Below, piece by piece: positions 22,285-33,256 of a stretch of 64,000 bases of DNA. The position numbers and the translations under genes are program-made. The first letter of the stretch is position 1. Each line of letters opens with the position of its first letter. Below the pieces are notes generated by a model. That model had not been told where the DNA came from and did not search any database. It worked only from the letters and a program-made list of their open reading frames with translations. Source of the stretch: Gelatoporia subvermispora B (Eukaryota > Basidiomycota > Agaricomycetes > Polyporales > Gelatoporiaceae); contig KB445806.1 in the NCBI GenBank assembly GCA_000320605.2, forward strand, positions 3,005-67,004, written 5' to 3'.

Positions 22285-24130
22285 ATGTTCCGCTCCGCCC
22301 TCGCCCAGGTACGTCGCGTCCCCGCCCGCGCATATAGTCGCTCACATCGCCCTTGTCGTCGAGCAGTCCCGCCGCGCCGCCGCGCGCTCGGCGCGTTTCG
22401 CGTCCACCTCCGCGAAGCAGCAGACCCTCAAGGAGCGTCTCGCAGAGCTCATCCCCGTCGAGCTCGAGAACGTACGTCCTCCGTGCACTGGTGCTGTGCG
22501 TTGCTCACGTCGCATCCACAGGTAAAAGCTGCTCGTGCCGCGCACGGCAAAAAGTCGTTTGGCCCCGTCGTCGTCGACCAGCTCTACGGGTACGTCGCAC
22601 ACTGCGCGCACTAGCCACGTGTACTGACCGGCCTTGCAGCGGTATGCGTGGTCTCCCCGCCCTCATCTGGGAGGGCTCCGTCCTCGATGCTGGTCTGTCT
22701 CTTTTGTTCCTCCACCGACCCCTTGCTCACCCGGCGCAGAGGAGGGTATCCGCTTCCGCGGCAAGACCATCCCCGAGTGCCAGGAGCTCCTCCCCAAGGC
22801 TCCCGGCGGCCAGGAACCCCTCCCCGAGGCCCTCTTCTGGCTCCTCCTCACCGGCGAGGTCCCCACCCAGGAGCAGGTCACCGCCCTCTCCAAGGACTGG
22901 GCTGCCCGCGCCGCCATCCCCGAGTTCGTGCAGGAGATCATCGACCGCTGCCCCCCCACCCTCCACCCCATGAGCCAGTTCTCTCTGGCTGTCACCGCCG
23001 TGAGTCCGCCCCCGCACACTTGCCGCCCAATCGCCGCGCTGACCCACACTCCCCGCAGCTTAACCACGACTCGGCCTTCGCGAAGGCGTACCAGGAGGGT
23101 GTCTCCAAGAAGGAGTACTGGGGCCCGACCTTCGAGGACAGCATGGACCTGTGAGTTCGGCCGACACCCGGCGCTGCGCGGTCATGCGCGGGGACGGTGA
23201 GCTGACGATGACGTCGTTGACAGTATTGCGAAGCTGCCCAACATCGCGGGCCGGATTTACCGCAACGTCTACGGCCAGGGCAAGCTTCCCGCGATCAACG
23301 CCGACAAGGACTACTCGTGGAACCTGGCCAACCTGCTCGGCTTCGGCGAGTCACCCGAGTTTGTCGAGCTCATGCGTCTCTACATCACCATCCACAGGTG
23401 AGCGTACTCCGTCGGCCGCTCACCCACTCACGTGCTCACGCGTTCCGTCCAAGCGACCACGAGGGTGGCAACGTCTCGGCGCACACCGGCAAGCTCGTCG
23501 GCTCTGCCCTTTCGGACCCCTTCCTTGCGTTCGGTGCGTCGCTGAACGGTCTCGCGGGCCCGCTCCACGGCTTGGCGAACCAGGAGGTGCTGCTCTGGCT
23601 GCGCAAGATGCAGTCGAAGATTGGCGAGAACGCGTCGGATGAGGCCGTCAAGGAGTACGTCTGGTCGACGCTCAAGGGCGGCCAGGTCGTGCCCGGGTAC
23701 GGCCACGCCGTGCTGCGCAAGACGGACCCGCGGTACATGGCGCAGCGCGAGTTCGCGCTCAAGCACCTGCCCGAGGACCCGCTGTTCAAGCTCGTCGGCC
23801 AGGTGTACAACATCGTGCCCAGCATCCTGCTCGAGGCGGGCAAGGCCAAGAACCCGTGGCCGAACGTCGACGCGCACTCGGGCGTGCTCCTGACGCACTA
23901 CGGCCTCACCCAGATGCAGTTCTACACCGTCCTCTTCGGTGTGTCCCGCGCGTTCGGTGTCGCCGCGCAGCTCATCTGGGACCGTGCCCTCGGCGCGCGT
24001 GAGTACCCTCCCTGTCGTCGTGCGCGCAGAGTGCAGATATTGACGTGCTGTTCCTCCCCCAGCCCTCGAGCGCCCCAAGTCGTACTCGACCGCGGCGATC
24101 AACAAGATGTTCAAGGACAAGACTGCTTGA
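22285..24130 (+). CDS. CIT1: Mitochondrial citrate synthase
   Basis: Condenses acetyl-CoA and oxaloacetate to citrate in the TCA cycle. Nine exons (22285-22308, 22367-22471, 22522-22589, 22640-22692, 22740-22999, 23059-23150, 23224-23397, 23454-23998, 24063-24130) splice in frame to 462 aa. The N-terminus [20 protein letters not shown] is an Arg/Ser-rich mitochondrial presequence. Core blocks include [58 protein letters not shown] (first catalytic His), [17 protein letters not shown] (second His) and [16 protein letters not shown] (catalytic Asp). All three catalytic residues are present. It could in principle be a 2-methylcitrate synthase paralogue; the sequence was not compared in enough detail to exclude that. 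Confidence 0.95.
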
Positions 24131-24381
24131 GTGTGCGCTGCCTGGTGATCCCTGTGCTCGTACGGCCGCGTATGCATGTGCGTACGGAAACATAGCTAGC
24201 TACAAAAATAGACATTTTTGCATGTTGCGTCGCTCTTCGTGTGCTTATGTAAGGGAGACCAGGTAGACGCTCGGGAGCGTGTCGTTCGCCGTTGGCTAAG
24301 TACTGCCTCAAGTCTCCCGCTCGCGCTCTCCGCTACCCTCTCGACTCTGTGTTTGTTTTTCTTCTACGTACTCTGATCGAC

Positions 24382-25344
24382 ATGGCCGACGCCCGCGCAC
24401 TGCTCAGAGCCAAACGACAAGAGGCCCGCGTGAACCACCCGCTCGCGGCGTACAGCGCGAGCGGGCAGCTGCGGTGCGTCGCCTGCGGCGCGGCCGTCAA
24501 GATGGCGTCCTCCTGGGAGGGCCACGTCGGGAGCAAGGCGCACCGGATGAATGTCGCGCGTCTGCGCGAGGAGGAGCGTCGTCGCGAGGAGGAGGAGCGC
24601 CGCCGCGAGGAGGAGGAGCGGCGCGCGATGAAGCGCAAGACGGAGGAGCTGGAGGGGGACGGCGATGAGGAGGGCGCGGGGCGCAAGCGGCAGAGGCTGG
24701 AAGACCGGGAGGACGCGGATGCGGATGCGGATGAAGACGAGGATGCAGGCAACACTGCAGACGGACGCGACGCACACGCAACCTCCTCACATGCGAACGC
24801 CAACGCACTCCCCGCGGACTTCTTCTCGGACCCCTCGCAGGTGCCGCAGCCGCGCTCTGGCGACCCCGAAGACGAAGCCGAAGACGAAGCCGGAGACGAA
24901 GACGGAAAGCAGGAGCCCGCGGCGAGAGCACCGACGCCCACGGCCGCGCAGCCCGCGTCCGCGATCGACCTCGAGTGGCTGCAGTTCCAGGAGGCGGTCG
25001 TGAACGCGCCGGACGTGCGCGAGGCGTTCGCGCGCGCGACGGTCGCCGCGGAGCCGGTGCTCGTCGAGGGCGCGCCCGCGGGGTTCCCGCCCGCCGCGGG
25101 GCCGGCGGGGGAAGGCGCGGAGGAGGCGGAGGGGGGAGGCGAGGGCAAGGCGGGCGAGGAGGACGAGGCGGAGGTGCGCAGGAGGAGGGAGCGGGAGGAC
25201 CGCGAGCTGATCATGGACCGGCTGGTGGAGGAGGAGCGCGCGCAGGAGGACGCGGATGCGCGGGTCGTGCAGCTGAAGAGCAGGCTGGAGGCGTTGCGCA
25301 AGCAGCGCGAGGCGAGGCGCGCGGCGAAGGCGGGCGCAGCGTGA
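24382..25344 (+). CDS. C2H2 zinc-finger protein, ZNF830/CCDC16-like
   Basis: An intronless 320-aa frame. I chose the ATG at 24382 (MADARALLRAKRQEARVNHP) over an upstream in-frame ATG at 24292 because the family starts this way. A single zinc finger at residues ~32-56 (RCVACG...WEGHVGSKAHRMN, spacing C-x2-C-x12-H-x5-H) is followed by a Glu/Arg coiled coil. An acidic disordered middle contains LPADFFSDP. Then come DLEWLQFQEAVVNAP and a C-terminal coiled coil ending SRLEALRKQREARRAAK. This layout matches ZNF830-type proteins linked to pre-mRNA splicing and genome stability. A splicing role is family knowledge. Convergent with COX10, 137 bp apart. Confidence 0.8.
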   Translation: MADARALLRAKRQEARVNHPLAAYSASGQLRCVACGAAVKMASSWEGHVGSKAHRMNVARLREEERRREEEERRREEEERRAMKRKTEELEGDGDEEGAGRKRQRLEDREDADADADEDEDAGNTADGRDAHATSSHANANALPADFFSDPSQVPQPRSGDPEDEAEDEAGDEDGKQEPAARAPTPTAAQPASAIDLEWLQFQEAVVNAPDVREAFARATVAAEPVLVEGAPAGFPPAAGPAGEGAEEAEGGGEGKAGEEDEAEVRRRREREDRELIMDRLVEEERAQEDADARVVQLKSRLEALRKQREARRAAKAGAA

Positions 25345-25481
25345 GCGGGCGCAGCGTGGACGGACGGGAATGTAAGCTGTAAACGTCCGGTGCGAGTAGG
25401 ATAGGACGAGGACTAATGTACATGTGTGTTGTAGGTACACCGCCGAGGGCGCGATACAATATATAAAGTTCGGATGGGCTT

Positions 25482-26780
25482 TTATGCATTTGCTCTAGCA
25501 CCCTCCTTCTCTCCCTCTGTCTCCTCGGAGCCCAGACCCACCCAGGATCCCCAGTCCATGCCTCTTTTGTGGAACATCGCGAGCCCCAGGATGACGGGGA
25601 GGTACCACAGACTGGCCTGCCAGACTTTGCGCGCCTGCTTCTCGCCGCCGGCCCTCCAGAACCTCCATGCGGCCGCGGCGCAGATGCCGTTCGGGACGAT
25701 GCTCGTGAGCGCGAACGCCCAGGTGGTGAGGCCGGCGAGCGGGAAGAGGACGGAGCAGATGGGGAGGAGGAGGAGCGCGTGGCGGAGGCAGACGAGCGCG
25801 TTCTTGGCCGGGTCCGTGACACAGAGCATGCGGTAGCCCGCCTGCGCGTACGACTCGCGCACGAGGTGCGAGAGCGAGTTGAAGTGCGGGAACTGCCAGC
25901 TGAAGAGCAGCATGAAGAGCGCGGCGGGCGCCAGGACCGTGTCGCCGCTGTACGCCTCGAGGGGCACACTCGAGAGGAAGGAGGGCAGGAAGGTCTCGAG
26001 CGCCTGCGAGGTGGGCAGGAGGTGCCCGCCGCAGGCGGTCCAGCCCATCAAGGGCGGCAGTCCGCCGACGACCGCCCCCACCCAGGTGTTCACGACGCTC
26101 CTCCGCTTGAGATATGTATATAGCCCGGCGTAAAGTGCGATGTTCGCGGCGCCCAAGACTGCGGTGGTGGGGTTGACCATGGTCAACAGGATCGCGGGCC
26201 CGGCGATACCGGTGGCGAGCGCAAAGCCGGCGGCGTGGACGGGGCTGATGGCGCCCCGCACGAGCGGGCGGTTGCGCGTGCGCGCCATCTGCGCGTCGAA
26301 CGGGACCTCCTGGAGCTGGTTCAGCGTGTTGGCGGCGGCGGAGCAGAGCGCGGTGCCGATCGCGGTGGAGAGGAGCACGGGGACGGTCGTCGGGAGCGGC
26401 GAGAGCGCGACGCCGGACATCGCGGTGAGCACGACGAGGACGGTCAGGCGCGACTTGGAGAGCTGGGTGTACACCTTGAGCAGCCGTCGGGCGTCGAGTG
26501 CCTCGGCTGCGCGGTAGGTGCAGGCGGACGGGAGAGGCGGGTATGCGACGGCTGCCGCCGCGGTGTGTGCTCGCGCCGGCTGCGCCCCGCGCGCAGGGGG
26601 GTTGTCCTTTCTTCGTTGGGCTGAAGGAAGTAATGCGGGGTTCAAGGAGCCATTGTGGATGAAGAACGAAGAAAAGTTGGTCGTCCTCCCGGCCAGAGTC
26701 GAGGCTGCCCGCGAGAGCGCATGGCTGCGAAGTATATGCCTTGTACAGCTGCGACAGAGGGGCGAGACGATCAAATTCAT
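25482..26780 (-). CDS. COX10: Protoheme IX farnesyltransferase (heme O synthase)
   Basis: Inner mitochondrial membrane enzyme that farnesylates heme B to heme O, the first step to heme A for cytochrome c oxidase. A single uninterrupted frame of 432 aa. The N-terminus MNLIVSPLCRSCTRHILRSH is a presequence-like basic/Ser-rich region. The UbiA prenyltransferase core starts at YTQLSKSRLTVLVVLTAMSG. The first Asp-rich motif region is NTLNQLQEVPFDAQMARTRN followed by RPLVRG. Later come NTWVGAVVGGLPPLMGW, FSWQFPHFNSLSH and YRMLCVTDP. Multiple hydrophobic segments fit the expected nine helices. Divergent from U1-70K. The absence of introns is unusual next to its intron-rich neighbours. Confidence 0.95.
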   Translation of the reverse strand: MNLIVSPLCRSCTRHILRSHALSRAASTLAGRTTNFSSFFIHNGSLNPALLPSAQRRKDNPPARGAQPARAHTAAAAVAYPPLPSACTYRAAEALDARRLLKVYTQLSKSRLTVLVVLTAMSGVALSPLPTTVPVLLSTAIGTALCSAAANTLNQLQEVPFDAQMARTRNRPLVRGAISPVHAAGFALATGIAGPAILLTMVNPTTAVLGAANIALYAGLYTYLKRRSVVNTWVGAVVGGLPPLMGWTACGGHLLPTSQALETFLPSFLSSVPLEAYSGDTVLAPAALFMLLFSWQFPHFNSLSHLVRESYAQAGYRMLCVTDPAKNALVCLRHALLLLPICSVLFPLAGLTTWAFALTSIVPNGICAAAAWRFWRAGGEKQARKVWQASLWYLPVILGLAMFHKRGMDWGSWVGLGSEETEGEKEGARANA

Positions 26781-27120
26781 CCCTCAGGCTGCGATTAAAA
26801 ACAATAAGATAGACATCGAATAACGGACGAGGATGCTCACCTAGCTGCGTGCTCACCCGGGAGGAGCTGTGGCCCAAGTTTGTCGGAGCCAGTGAAGAGC
26901 AAGAGATCACATCCTCCCAAGAGGTATCACTTTCCCACGACCTCCTCGTTCCGCACCACCATCCTCGACGGTGGCGACGTCCCTCGCAGCGTCCTCTCCG
27001 ACGTTGCACAACCCACACGCGTTGCGTCAGCCAAGTAGCGCAGCCTCTGCACTCTATTTATCCTGCCATCGCTACCAGAGATACCCCTACGTTACCTAGT
27101 TCTGCCACCAGCTACCCAAA

Positions 27121-28492
27121 ATGCCCGGAACCCACTTACTCCCCCCGAACCTGCTCAAACTCTTCGCTCCGCGTCCAGCGCTGCCCTATACACGCCCGTT
27201 GGACAGAGACATCGACCGCGTCAGGCCGAAAAAAGTCGATGGCGTCGCTCACATCCTCGCCCAGCTCGAGGAGGACAAGACCCAAGGCATGATCAACGCC
27301 GGCCAGGGTGAAGTCATGGAGGAGGGCGAGGAGCCCACATTCACCCTTGCAGAAGAGGTGAAGCGCCAGCTACGTAGGGAGGAGAGGAAGAAGAAGAAGG
27401 AAGAGGAGTTCAAACTCGCAAAGGAGAACTGTATGTGCCATGCTTCTACTTCTTGTGCATGGACCTGACACAATCTTGCTAAATAGACAAACCGCAGGAG
27501 AACCCCGAGGTGGTTGGAGATCCGTACAAGACACTGTTCGTTGCGCATCTGGTATGTCCCATCACCACTTTTGGCGGCAGCCCCACTGATCTTTTGCAGC
27601 CCAAGCACGCGACAGAAAACGACGTACGACGAGAATTCGAACGGTTCGGTAGCCTAGAACGGGTAAGGATCGTCCGAGACAAGAGGGGGAACAGCAGGAA
27701 GTATGCGTTTGTCGTCTTTGAGCGCGAGCGCGACATGAAAGGTACATCTCCCGCTCCCTATGCTCTGTTCACTAACCCAGCGGTATGTGTATCGTCTATT
27801 TCTTTGCTCCCCAACCTGTAGCTGCCTTCAAAAGCTCCGATGACATCGCCGTCATGGGCGCAAGAGTCCTCGTCGACGTCGAGCGCGGACGTACGGTGCG
27901 CGGATGGAAGCCCCGCCGCCTAGGCGGAGGTCTCGGCGGCAGACCCAAACCCATCCCTCGCAGTGTGCCCCCGCCCCGCGGGGGAGGCTTCCGTGGCGGT
28001 TTCCGCGGCGGCGACCGTGGAGGTGGCTTCCGTGGCGGGCGCGGCGGCGGCTTCAGAGGCGGAGGCGAAGGCTTCGGTGGCGGCGGCGGCGGCTTCAGGG
28101 GTGTACGGGACGACTTTGGTGGCGGCCGAGGCGACTTTGGCGGCGGCCGGGGCGGTGGATTTGGCAGAGGCGGCGGATACAGGTACGACCTTGCCCTTCA
28201 ACGTGCTCGCACGGCTTCTCACCCCTCTCGCAGAGGACGTGGCGGCGGCATCGGCTTCCAAGGCGGAGGAGGGTTCGGCGGCCACGATGGTCCTAACGGC
28301 TACGGTGGTCCACCAAGTGGCCCTGGTGGATTTGGAGGTCCTCCTGGCGGCGGCAGCGGTGGTGGGTACGGCGGTCCTCCGGGAGGCGGAGGTGGGTACG
28401 GTCCTCCAGGCGGAGGCTACCGAGGCGATCTCAAGCGCGATGGGCCTCCTGGTGGGTATGACGACCGGGACGCGAAGCGTCCTCGATACTAG
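27121..28492 (+). CDS. SNP1: U1 snRNP 70-kDa protein (U1-70K)
   Basis: Binds stem-loop I of U1 snRNA and helps recognise 5' splice sites. Exons 27121-27430, 27487-27551, 27600-27741, 27822-28182 and 28234-28492 give 378 aa. The N-terminal U1-70K region ([19 protein letters not shown] ... [20 protein letters not shown]) precedes one RRM with RNP2 TLFVAHL and RNP1 RKYAFVVF. Then follow [20 protein letters not shown] and [15 protein letters not shown], and a long RGG/Gly-rich tail ending DRDAKRPRY. The last intron (28183-28233, 51 nt) is in frame and stop-free, so retention would add 17 residues. The tail is RGG-type rather than the RS-type tail of animals. Confidence 0.93.
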
Positions 28493-29299
28493 CTCCTCTC
28501 TTGGTAACGTAGGGTGGTTGAGGAGGATTGCGAGGGGCAACTGCATTGGGTGGAAGGTATATATTACGCCTCGCAGGGGGCGTGTAAGTTGCAGGCTTTG
28601 TGATATTCCGTTTCTTCGTTTTCCCGCGGACCATTCAAGTCCGTTTGCGTCGCTGCGTAAGTATACTCCGGTGTTGTACTTATCACAGGTGATGGCGAGG
28701 CAAGTATGTATGTGATTCTGGTAGCGCAAATGTGACACTTCGCAGCGGATTTCGTCGTCGTGTCAATCTGGGAAAACAACAGCGATCCAGCTGGATAGAT
28801 ACCGTTCGGTCGGACTGGTGCTGCGCCTGCAAAGGTCGGTCCAGTCAGATTGACTGTATGTCTCGGTTCTAATATGCGTCATCATAAAGTACTAGCAGAC
28901 TGATCCGATCTGCGCATGAAGCCCTCACACCCTACATCGCGAATATTGAGCAAGGTCTCTCATCATAGAATAACCCGACGCGGTGAGACCTCAAAGAGCT
29001 GATTCGGTGCAGTATGAGGTCCTGTTAGTGAATGCATGCATATTTGGTATTTCTGTGTGCCTGTCAGCACCTCTTACATTGCTCTGAACGGATAGCGTCG
29101 AGGCAGGTGGTCGACCGAGGGGCACTGATCAGCGCGATCAGCATCGATGGTAGCTGGCAAGCCTGATTTGAGCCATTCACTCCATTCTTGTTCGCTTTCT
29201 ACCACCAGCTCGATTCCTTTCACATTTGTCCTCAACACTTACCCTACCTCAGAAGCAACCCGAAGACTACACTTTCGAACCTCCAGCAACCTCGCCAAC
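28493..29299. other. Intergenic, nothing recognised
   Basis: Downstream of U1-70K. Only short open frames are seen, with no repeats or RNA genes. Confidence 0.5.
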
Positions 29300-29520
29300 A
29301 TGCGTTCCTTCACCGTCGCCGTCGTTCTCGCTTCGTCAGCCTCTGCCTACACCGTCACCTACCCCACCAACGTTACGGTACCGTCTGGTCTGCCAACGAC
29401 TCCAACAGCGCAAGGAGTCTGTCCGGCTCTCTGGATTTCTCTGGACTTATGGCGGAATGCTCGACAACGGTGCTTTCATTTGTCACCAGAAGCTCCATGC
29501 CCAGATACTTCAGGAGAGCT
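29300..29520 (+). pseudogene. KRE9/KNH-type wall-protein 5' fragment, frameshifted
   Basis: ATG at 29300 opens a signal peptide and mature start (MRSFTVAVVLASSASAYTVT, then YPTN). After that the family continuation GTVWSANDSNS appears in another frame, so at least one indel breaks it. No downstream KNH core or GPI tail is found before the FAD gene. It is an N-terminal piece of the same family whose C-terminal piece lies at 17743-18606. Whether the two come from one gene cannot be told here. Confidence 0.55.
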
Positions 29521-30081
29521 AGGTGTGATGCGGAACTTATGGGCAGCTACACCAAGCAAGGCCTTCTAGGTTCATGCGCAGCGTGAGCCTGTCAACATGC
29601 GTTATCGGATCCTGAGCTCCTCAAGACTAGAGTCTTGGTTGGAGGCCAGGAAGAAATGGCATGCAGCCTAGAGGATAGTAAGTGGGACGTTCGAATATTT
29701 GGCTTTGTTGTAGCTCGTAGGCGCCTCCGTTCTCGCGCGGCTGACTTGATGTCTCTCACCACTCTGAAACTGCTTGGCTGTCCTCGGCGTCCCCACATGG
29801 TCTATTCTCGTGTTTCTGATGTTCGGGACGAAGAACCGGGAGTTGAGAGTTGTATCCCCTAGCTCATTGGATCTCTATTCTGTGAAGATGATCACAAATT
29901 CGTATGGGTTCTGTTCCAGTCCCAAATCATGCTTAGAGTGCTCGGCCATCGCACGATTCCTCTTGCGACGGACCTCGCTCTCTCTCTTTAAATAGCTCGT
30001 GCGCGGTACCGTGCACCGCCTGCGGTCTCTGCTTTCCAAATCCCCCTCGCGCTGAAGTTCTGGCTGTTCACAATTGCACGT
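29521..30081. other. Upstream region of the FAD oxidase
   Basis: No gene. An AT-rich TTTAAATAG at about 29985, followed by CGGTACCG and a short CT-rich run, could be the core promoter for the gene starting at 30082. Confidence 0.35.
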
Positions 30082-31777
30082 ATGCCCACACAAGCTGCAG
30101 CACCGACGATGGATGGCCTCAAGTCCAATATCAAGGGCACTATCCTCACCCCCGAGTCCGGCGACGCCTACACTGCCGCGCTGCGCCGCAACTCTGATCT
30201 GTCTATCCTCCCCGCCAAGATCATCGTGCAGCCGGTAGTCTACGAGGACGTCCCGCTAGTCATCGCGTACGCGACTGGGCAGACGCCCCCGCTCGAGATT
30301 GCCGTCAAGGGTGGTGGCGCGCATTCGTCGACGTGGGCCAGCTCAGACGGTGGCGTCGTCATTGACCTCAGCAGACTGAACAAGGTGACACTCGCCGAGG
30401 ACAAGGAGTCTATCTCCGTCCAGGGCGGCGCGCTGTGGGGAGATGTGTACGAGGTTACTGCGGAGGCTGAGCTCGACGTTGTAGGCTCGTCTCTCTGGTT
30501 TGTCGGCGTCGGCGGCTTTACCCTCGGCGGAGGATACGGCCCGCTCAGCGGAGAGCATGGGCTCGCGATCGATAACTTGCTCAGCGTCACGGTTGTTCTT
30601 GCCGATGGAAGAGTTGTGAGGGCTAGCAACGAGGAAGAGCAAGATTTATTCTGGGCTATCCGCGGCACGCCCATGGCTTCACTCTAGTGGACGCATGACA
30701 CTTATGTCCACTTCTATGAACAGGCGGTAGAGGACAATTCGGTATCGTCGTCGAGTTCGTGTTCGGGACACACCCATACGTTGGACCGTTCAGGTCTGGG
30801 GTTCTCGCGTACCCTGGAACGGAACTCGCAAACGTCTTGAACATCATCAAGGTGACTGATATGGTTTTTACGTTTCTCATGCACTACTCACAGAGGCCGC
30901 CCCCGACCTGCACGCTGCCCGTGCTCGCACAGGAATGGAGAGCCACTCAGACTCCCGCTGAACGCTGTACAATGAGCTTCTCTCGCCCAGCGCCGCACTT
31001 CAAGGTGAGCACCGTACATTTGTTGCCGGTGTCGTGCTGCAACATGAACAATCATCTAAACTGAGTATCAGCCCTCTATCGTCATCCTACCCGGCATCTT
31101 GCACGACACGGACGGCCAGCGCTCGAAGACAGTGCTCGTGCCATTCCGAAAGGGCTTTGTCAAGCCTGTTATTGACAAGGTCACGACCGTGCCCAATTTT
31201 CTGACCGTCTCGCATGCGGCGGATGCCTCACTCGCGACTGCTTCCAAGCGACTGGTTATCCGCGGCACGTTTTTCTCCGACTTTACCCCCGAGCTCCTCA
31301 TCGGCGTCTGGGAGAAGTGGGTCGCACTCACCGAGAGCAATGAGGTGCGCGGCTCTGCCGTACTATGGGACCTTACGAGTCCTGCCAAGATCGTCGAGGT
31401 CGGCGCCTCTGACACTACGCTCAAGCTGCGCGAGCCACACTACTGGATGGCTGTGCAGGGCAGGTGCGCCATCCATCCTGTGTTCGCTCCCTCGTGTACG
31501 CACTAATCCGATTTGTATATTTGTGGACAGATCGACCACCGAGGCATCTGTCGATGCCACGAAGGACTTCGCGGCGTCGATCGTGCAGTTCGTGCGGGAG
31601 AAGAACGCGGAGCTGTCCGGGCGCGACCTTGGGTGGTTCGTCAACCTCAGCCAGGGGAGCGAGAAGCATGAGGACGTGTTTGGAGATAGCCTGCCCCGCC
31701 TGCGCAAGATCAAGGCCAAGTACGATCCGAAGAAGTTCTGGAGCAAGGGGTTCGTGATTGAACCCCTTCTGGACTGA
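30082..31777 (+). CDS. FAD-linked oxidoreductase (PCMH/BBE-like)
   Basis: Exons 30082-30664, 30724-30851, 30894-31004, 31072-31463 and 31531-31777 give 486 aa. The FAD-binding PCMH-type domain shows EIAVKGGGAHSSTWASSDGG, whose His is the position often covalently bound to FAD. It continues GGVVIDLSRLNKVTLAED, VGGFTLGGGYGPLSGEHGLA and DNLLSVTVVLADGRVVRASN. The C-terminus KYDPKKFWSKGFVIEPLLD resembles the berberine-bridge end motif (usually YDP..F). There is no obvious signal peptide, so it may be cytosolic, like 6-hydroxynicotine-oxidase-type fungal enzymes. Substrate unknown. The first intron (30665-30723) has to be GC..AG, splitting AIRG|GRGQFGIVVEF. All other introns are GT..AG. Confidence 0.85.
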
Positions 31778-33256
31778 GCCGTCGCGCACGCTACTGTTCT
31801 GTCTATTCGTACATTATGATGATGGCATGACACGTGAGTGTTATCGCGTAAAGTAACTTGCGTGAAGTGGTAAGCCACAGTGGCATAATCATGCGTTTAG
31901 TTCATGTGTTTAGTATCCTACGCAGGGCATGATGTCGTGGTCGTATCGATCTGCGGATACACCGCTGACGATAACCACGCCCTTACCCTATATACCGTTC
32001 ATTGGCGGGAGCATTCTGTGTCATGGCTCTAAGAGTTGCATTTCGAAGGTGACCAGGTTACTTGGAGAGCATTGCTCGCTCTGATGTAGTCAGCCAATGC
32101 TTGTGGTCGAGATGAAGTAAAACTCGGTATTTAGCCCGGCAGTCGTCTGCCACTGTGTGATATCAATGGCGCTCATGACATGCCAGGCACTGACACTCAG
32201 TGGATCTGATTAGTACTCGCCATTGACCCTGTAGGTGGTGTACTCTCTCCCTATTGGATATCTGCCTCGTCCATCGCGCCTTAGAACAAGTACAACCCCC
32301 TCAATCTCTGTGGCGACGCTTTTCACAACAGTTTCGGAGTTATCGCAATCTGCTCAATGCTCGGGGACCTGACGAATGACGAACTACATACCGGCATCTT
32401 ACGAACCTGACTCCTGAAGCTGAAGGCCTGACATCCCCGGTCGGTCGTAAGCCGTGCCCCACTGCTGTATCGAATCAATGAGTGGACTCGATTCTTCGAT
32501 CGTGAGTCAGAACGTTGTACATACGTGTTGCTGCTCCGCGATCTTATCTCGTACATGCACGTAGCATGGCGATGAATGTGGGACGTGATTTGATGGGCCT
32601 GTAATGATCGCCTAACGACAGGCCCGCCAATCGATCCGTCCTCTTCTCCGCGGATTTTGAGCCGTCACGCATTCTCTAAGGTCATACATGCTAACCTCAA
32701 TGATGAAGAAGGAATTCACTGTAATTCATGAGGGTTTCACAGGATCGACTGTCTGGCCACTTTCTTCTTGTATCTGACAAGCAAAGTACGAATATCTCGA
32801 CTCCTCGAGTCGATGGTTGCAACTCTTTACTTGAATTCGCCTCCGTACCATCTCGCCGATACGATCTGCCCAACATTCCACCGAATATGGGCGACCTCTA
32901 ACGTTACGTTGGAGGCAATGCAGCGATGGCATAACCGTCACAATGACTGATCGACCCTGGCCCCTGACTGTTACACACACCCTCGGTGCGCTTTTGTTGT
33001 TCATCGTCAAGTGGATCCTCAAGATATGAAATCCCCCATATTTTGTTTTTCTCCGCATTAGTAGAGTTATGAGTCGGTACTGCGCGTACAAGAATTCAAC
33101 AGATGTCCTGTCGAGAAAAAATGTTCGGCAAAAAATCTTACAACATGACACCTACTCCAGTCGATGGGGCGAGAATAGCCTCTGGATTGATGGCGCTATA
33201 ACCGGGGCGTTTGGGAAGGGCGACTTTTAGCAGGTGAGGGAGTCTCGATTCCTCTT
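31778..33256. other. Gene-poor intergenic region
   Basis: About 1.5 kb without a convincing frame, repeat or RNA gene. It lies upstream of the homeodomain gene and may hold its regulatory DNA. Confidence 0.5.

Noticed and set aside
27920..28738. 272-codon minus-strand frame opposite the U1-70K tail
   Set aside because: Ala/Thr/Ser composition is the mirror of the RGG/Gly-rich repeat codons. No independent support.
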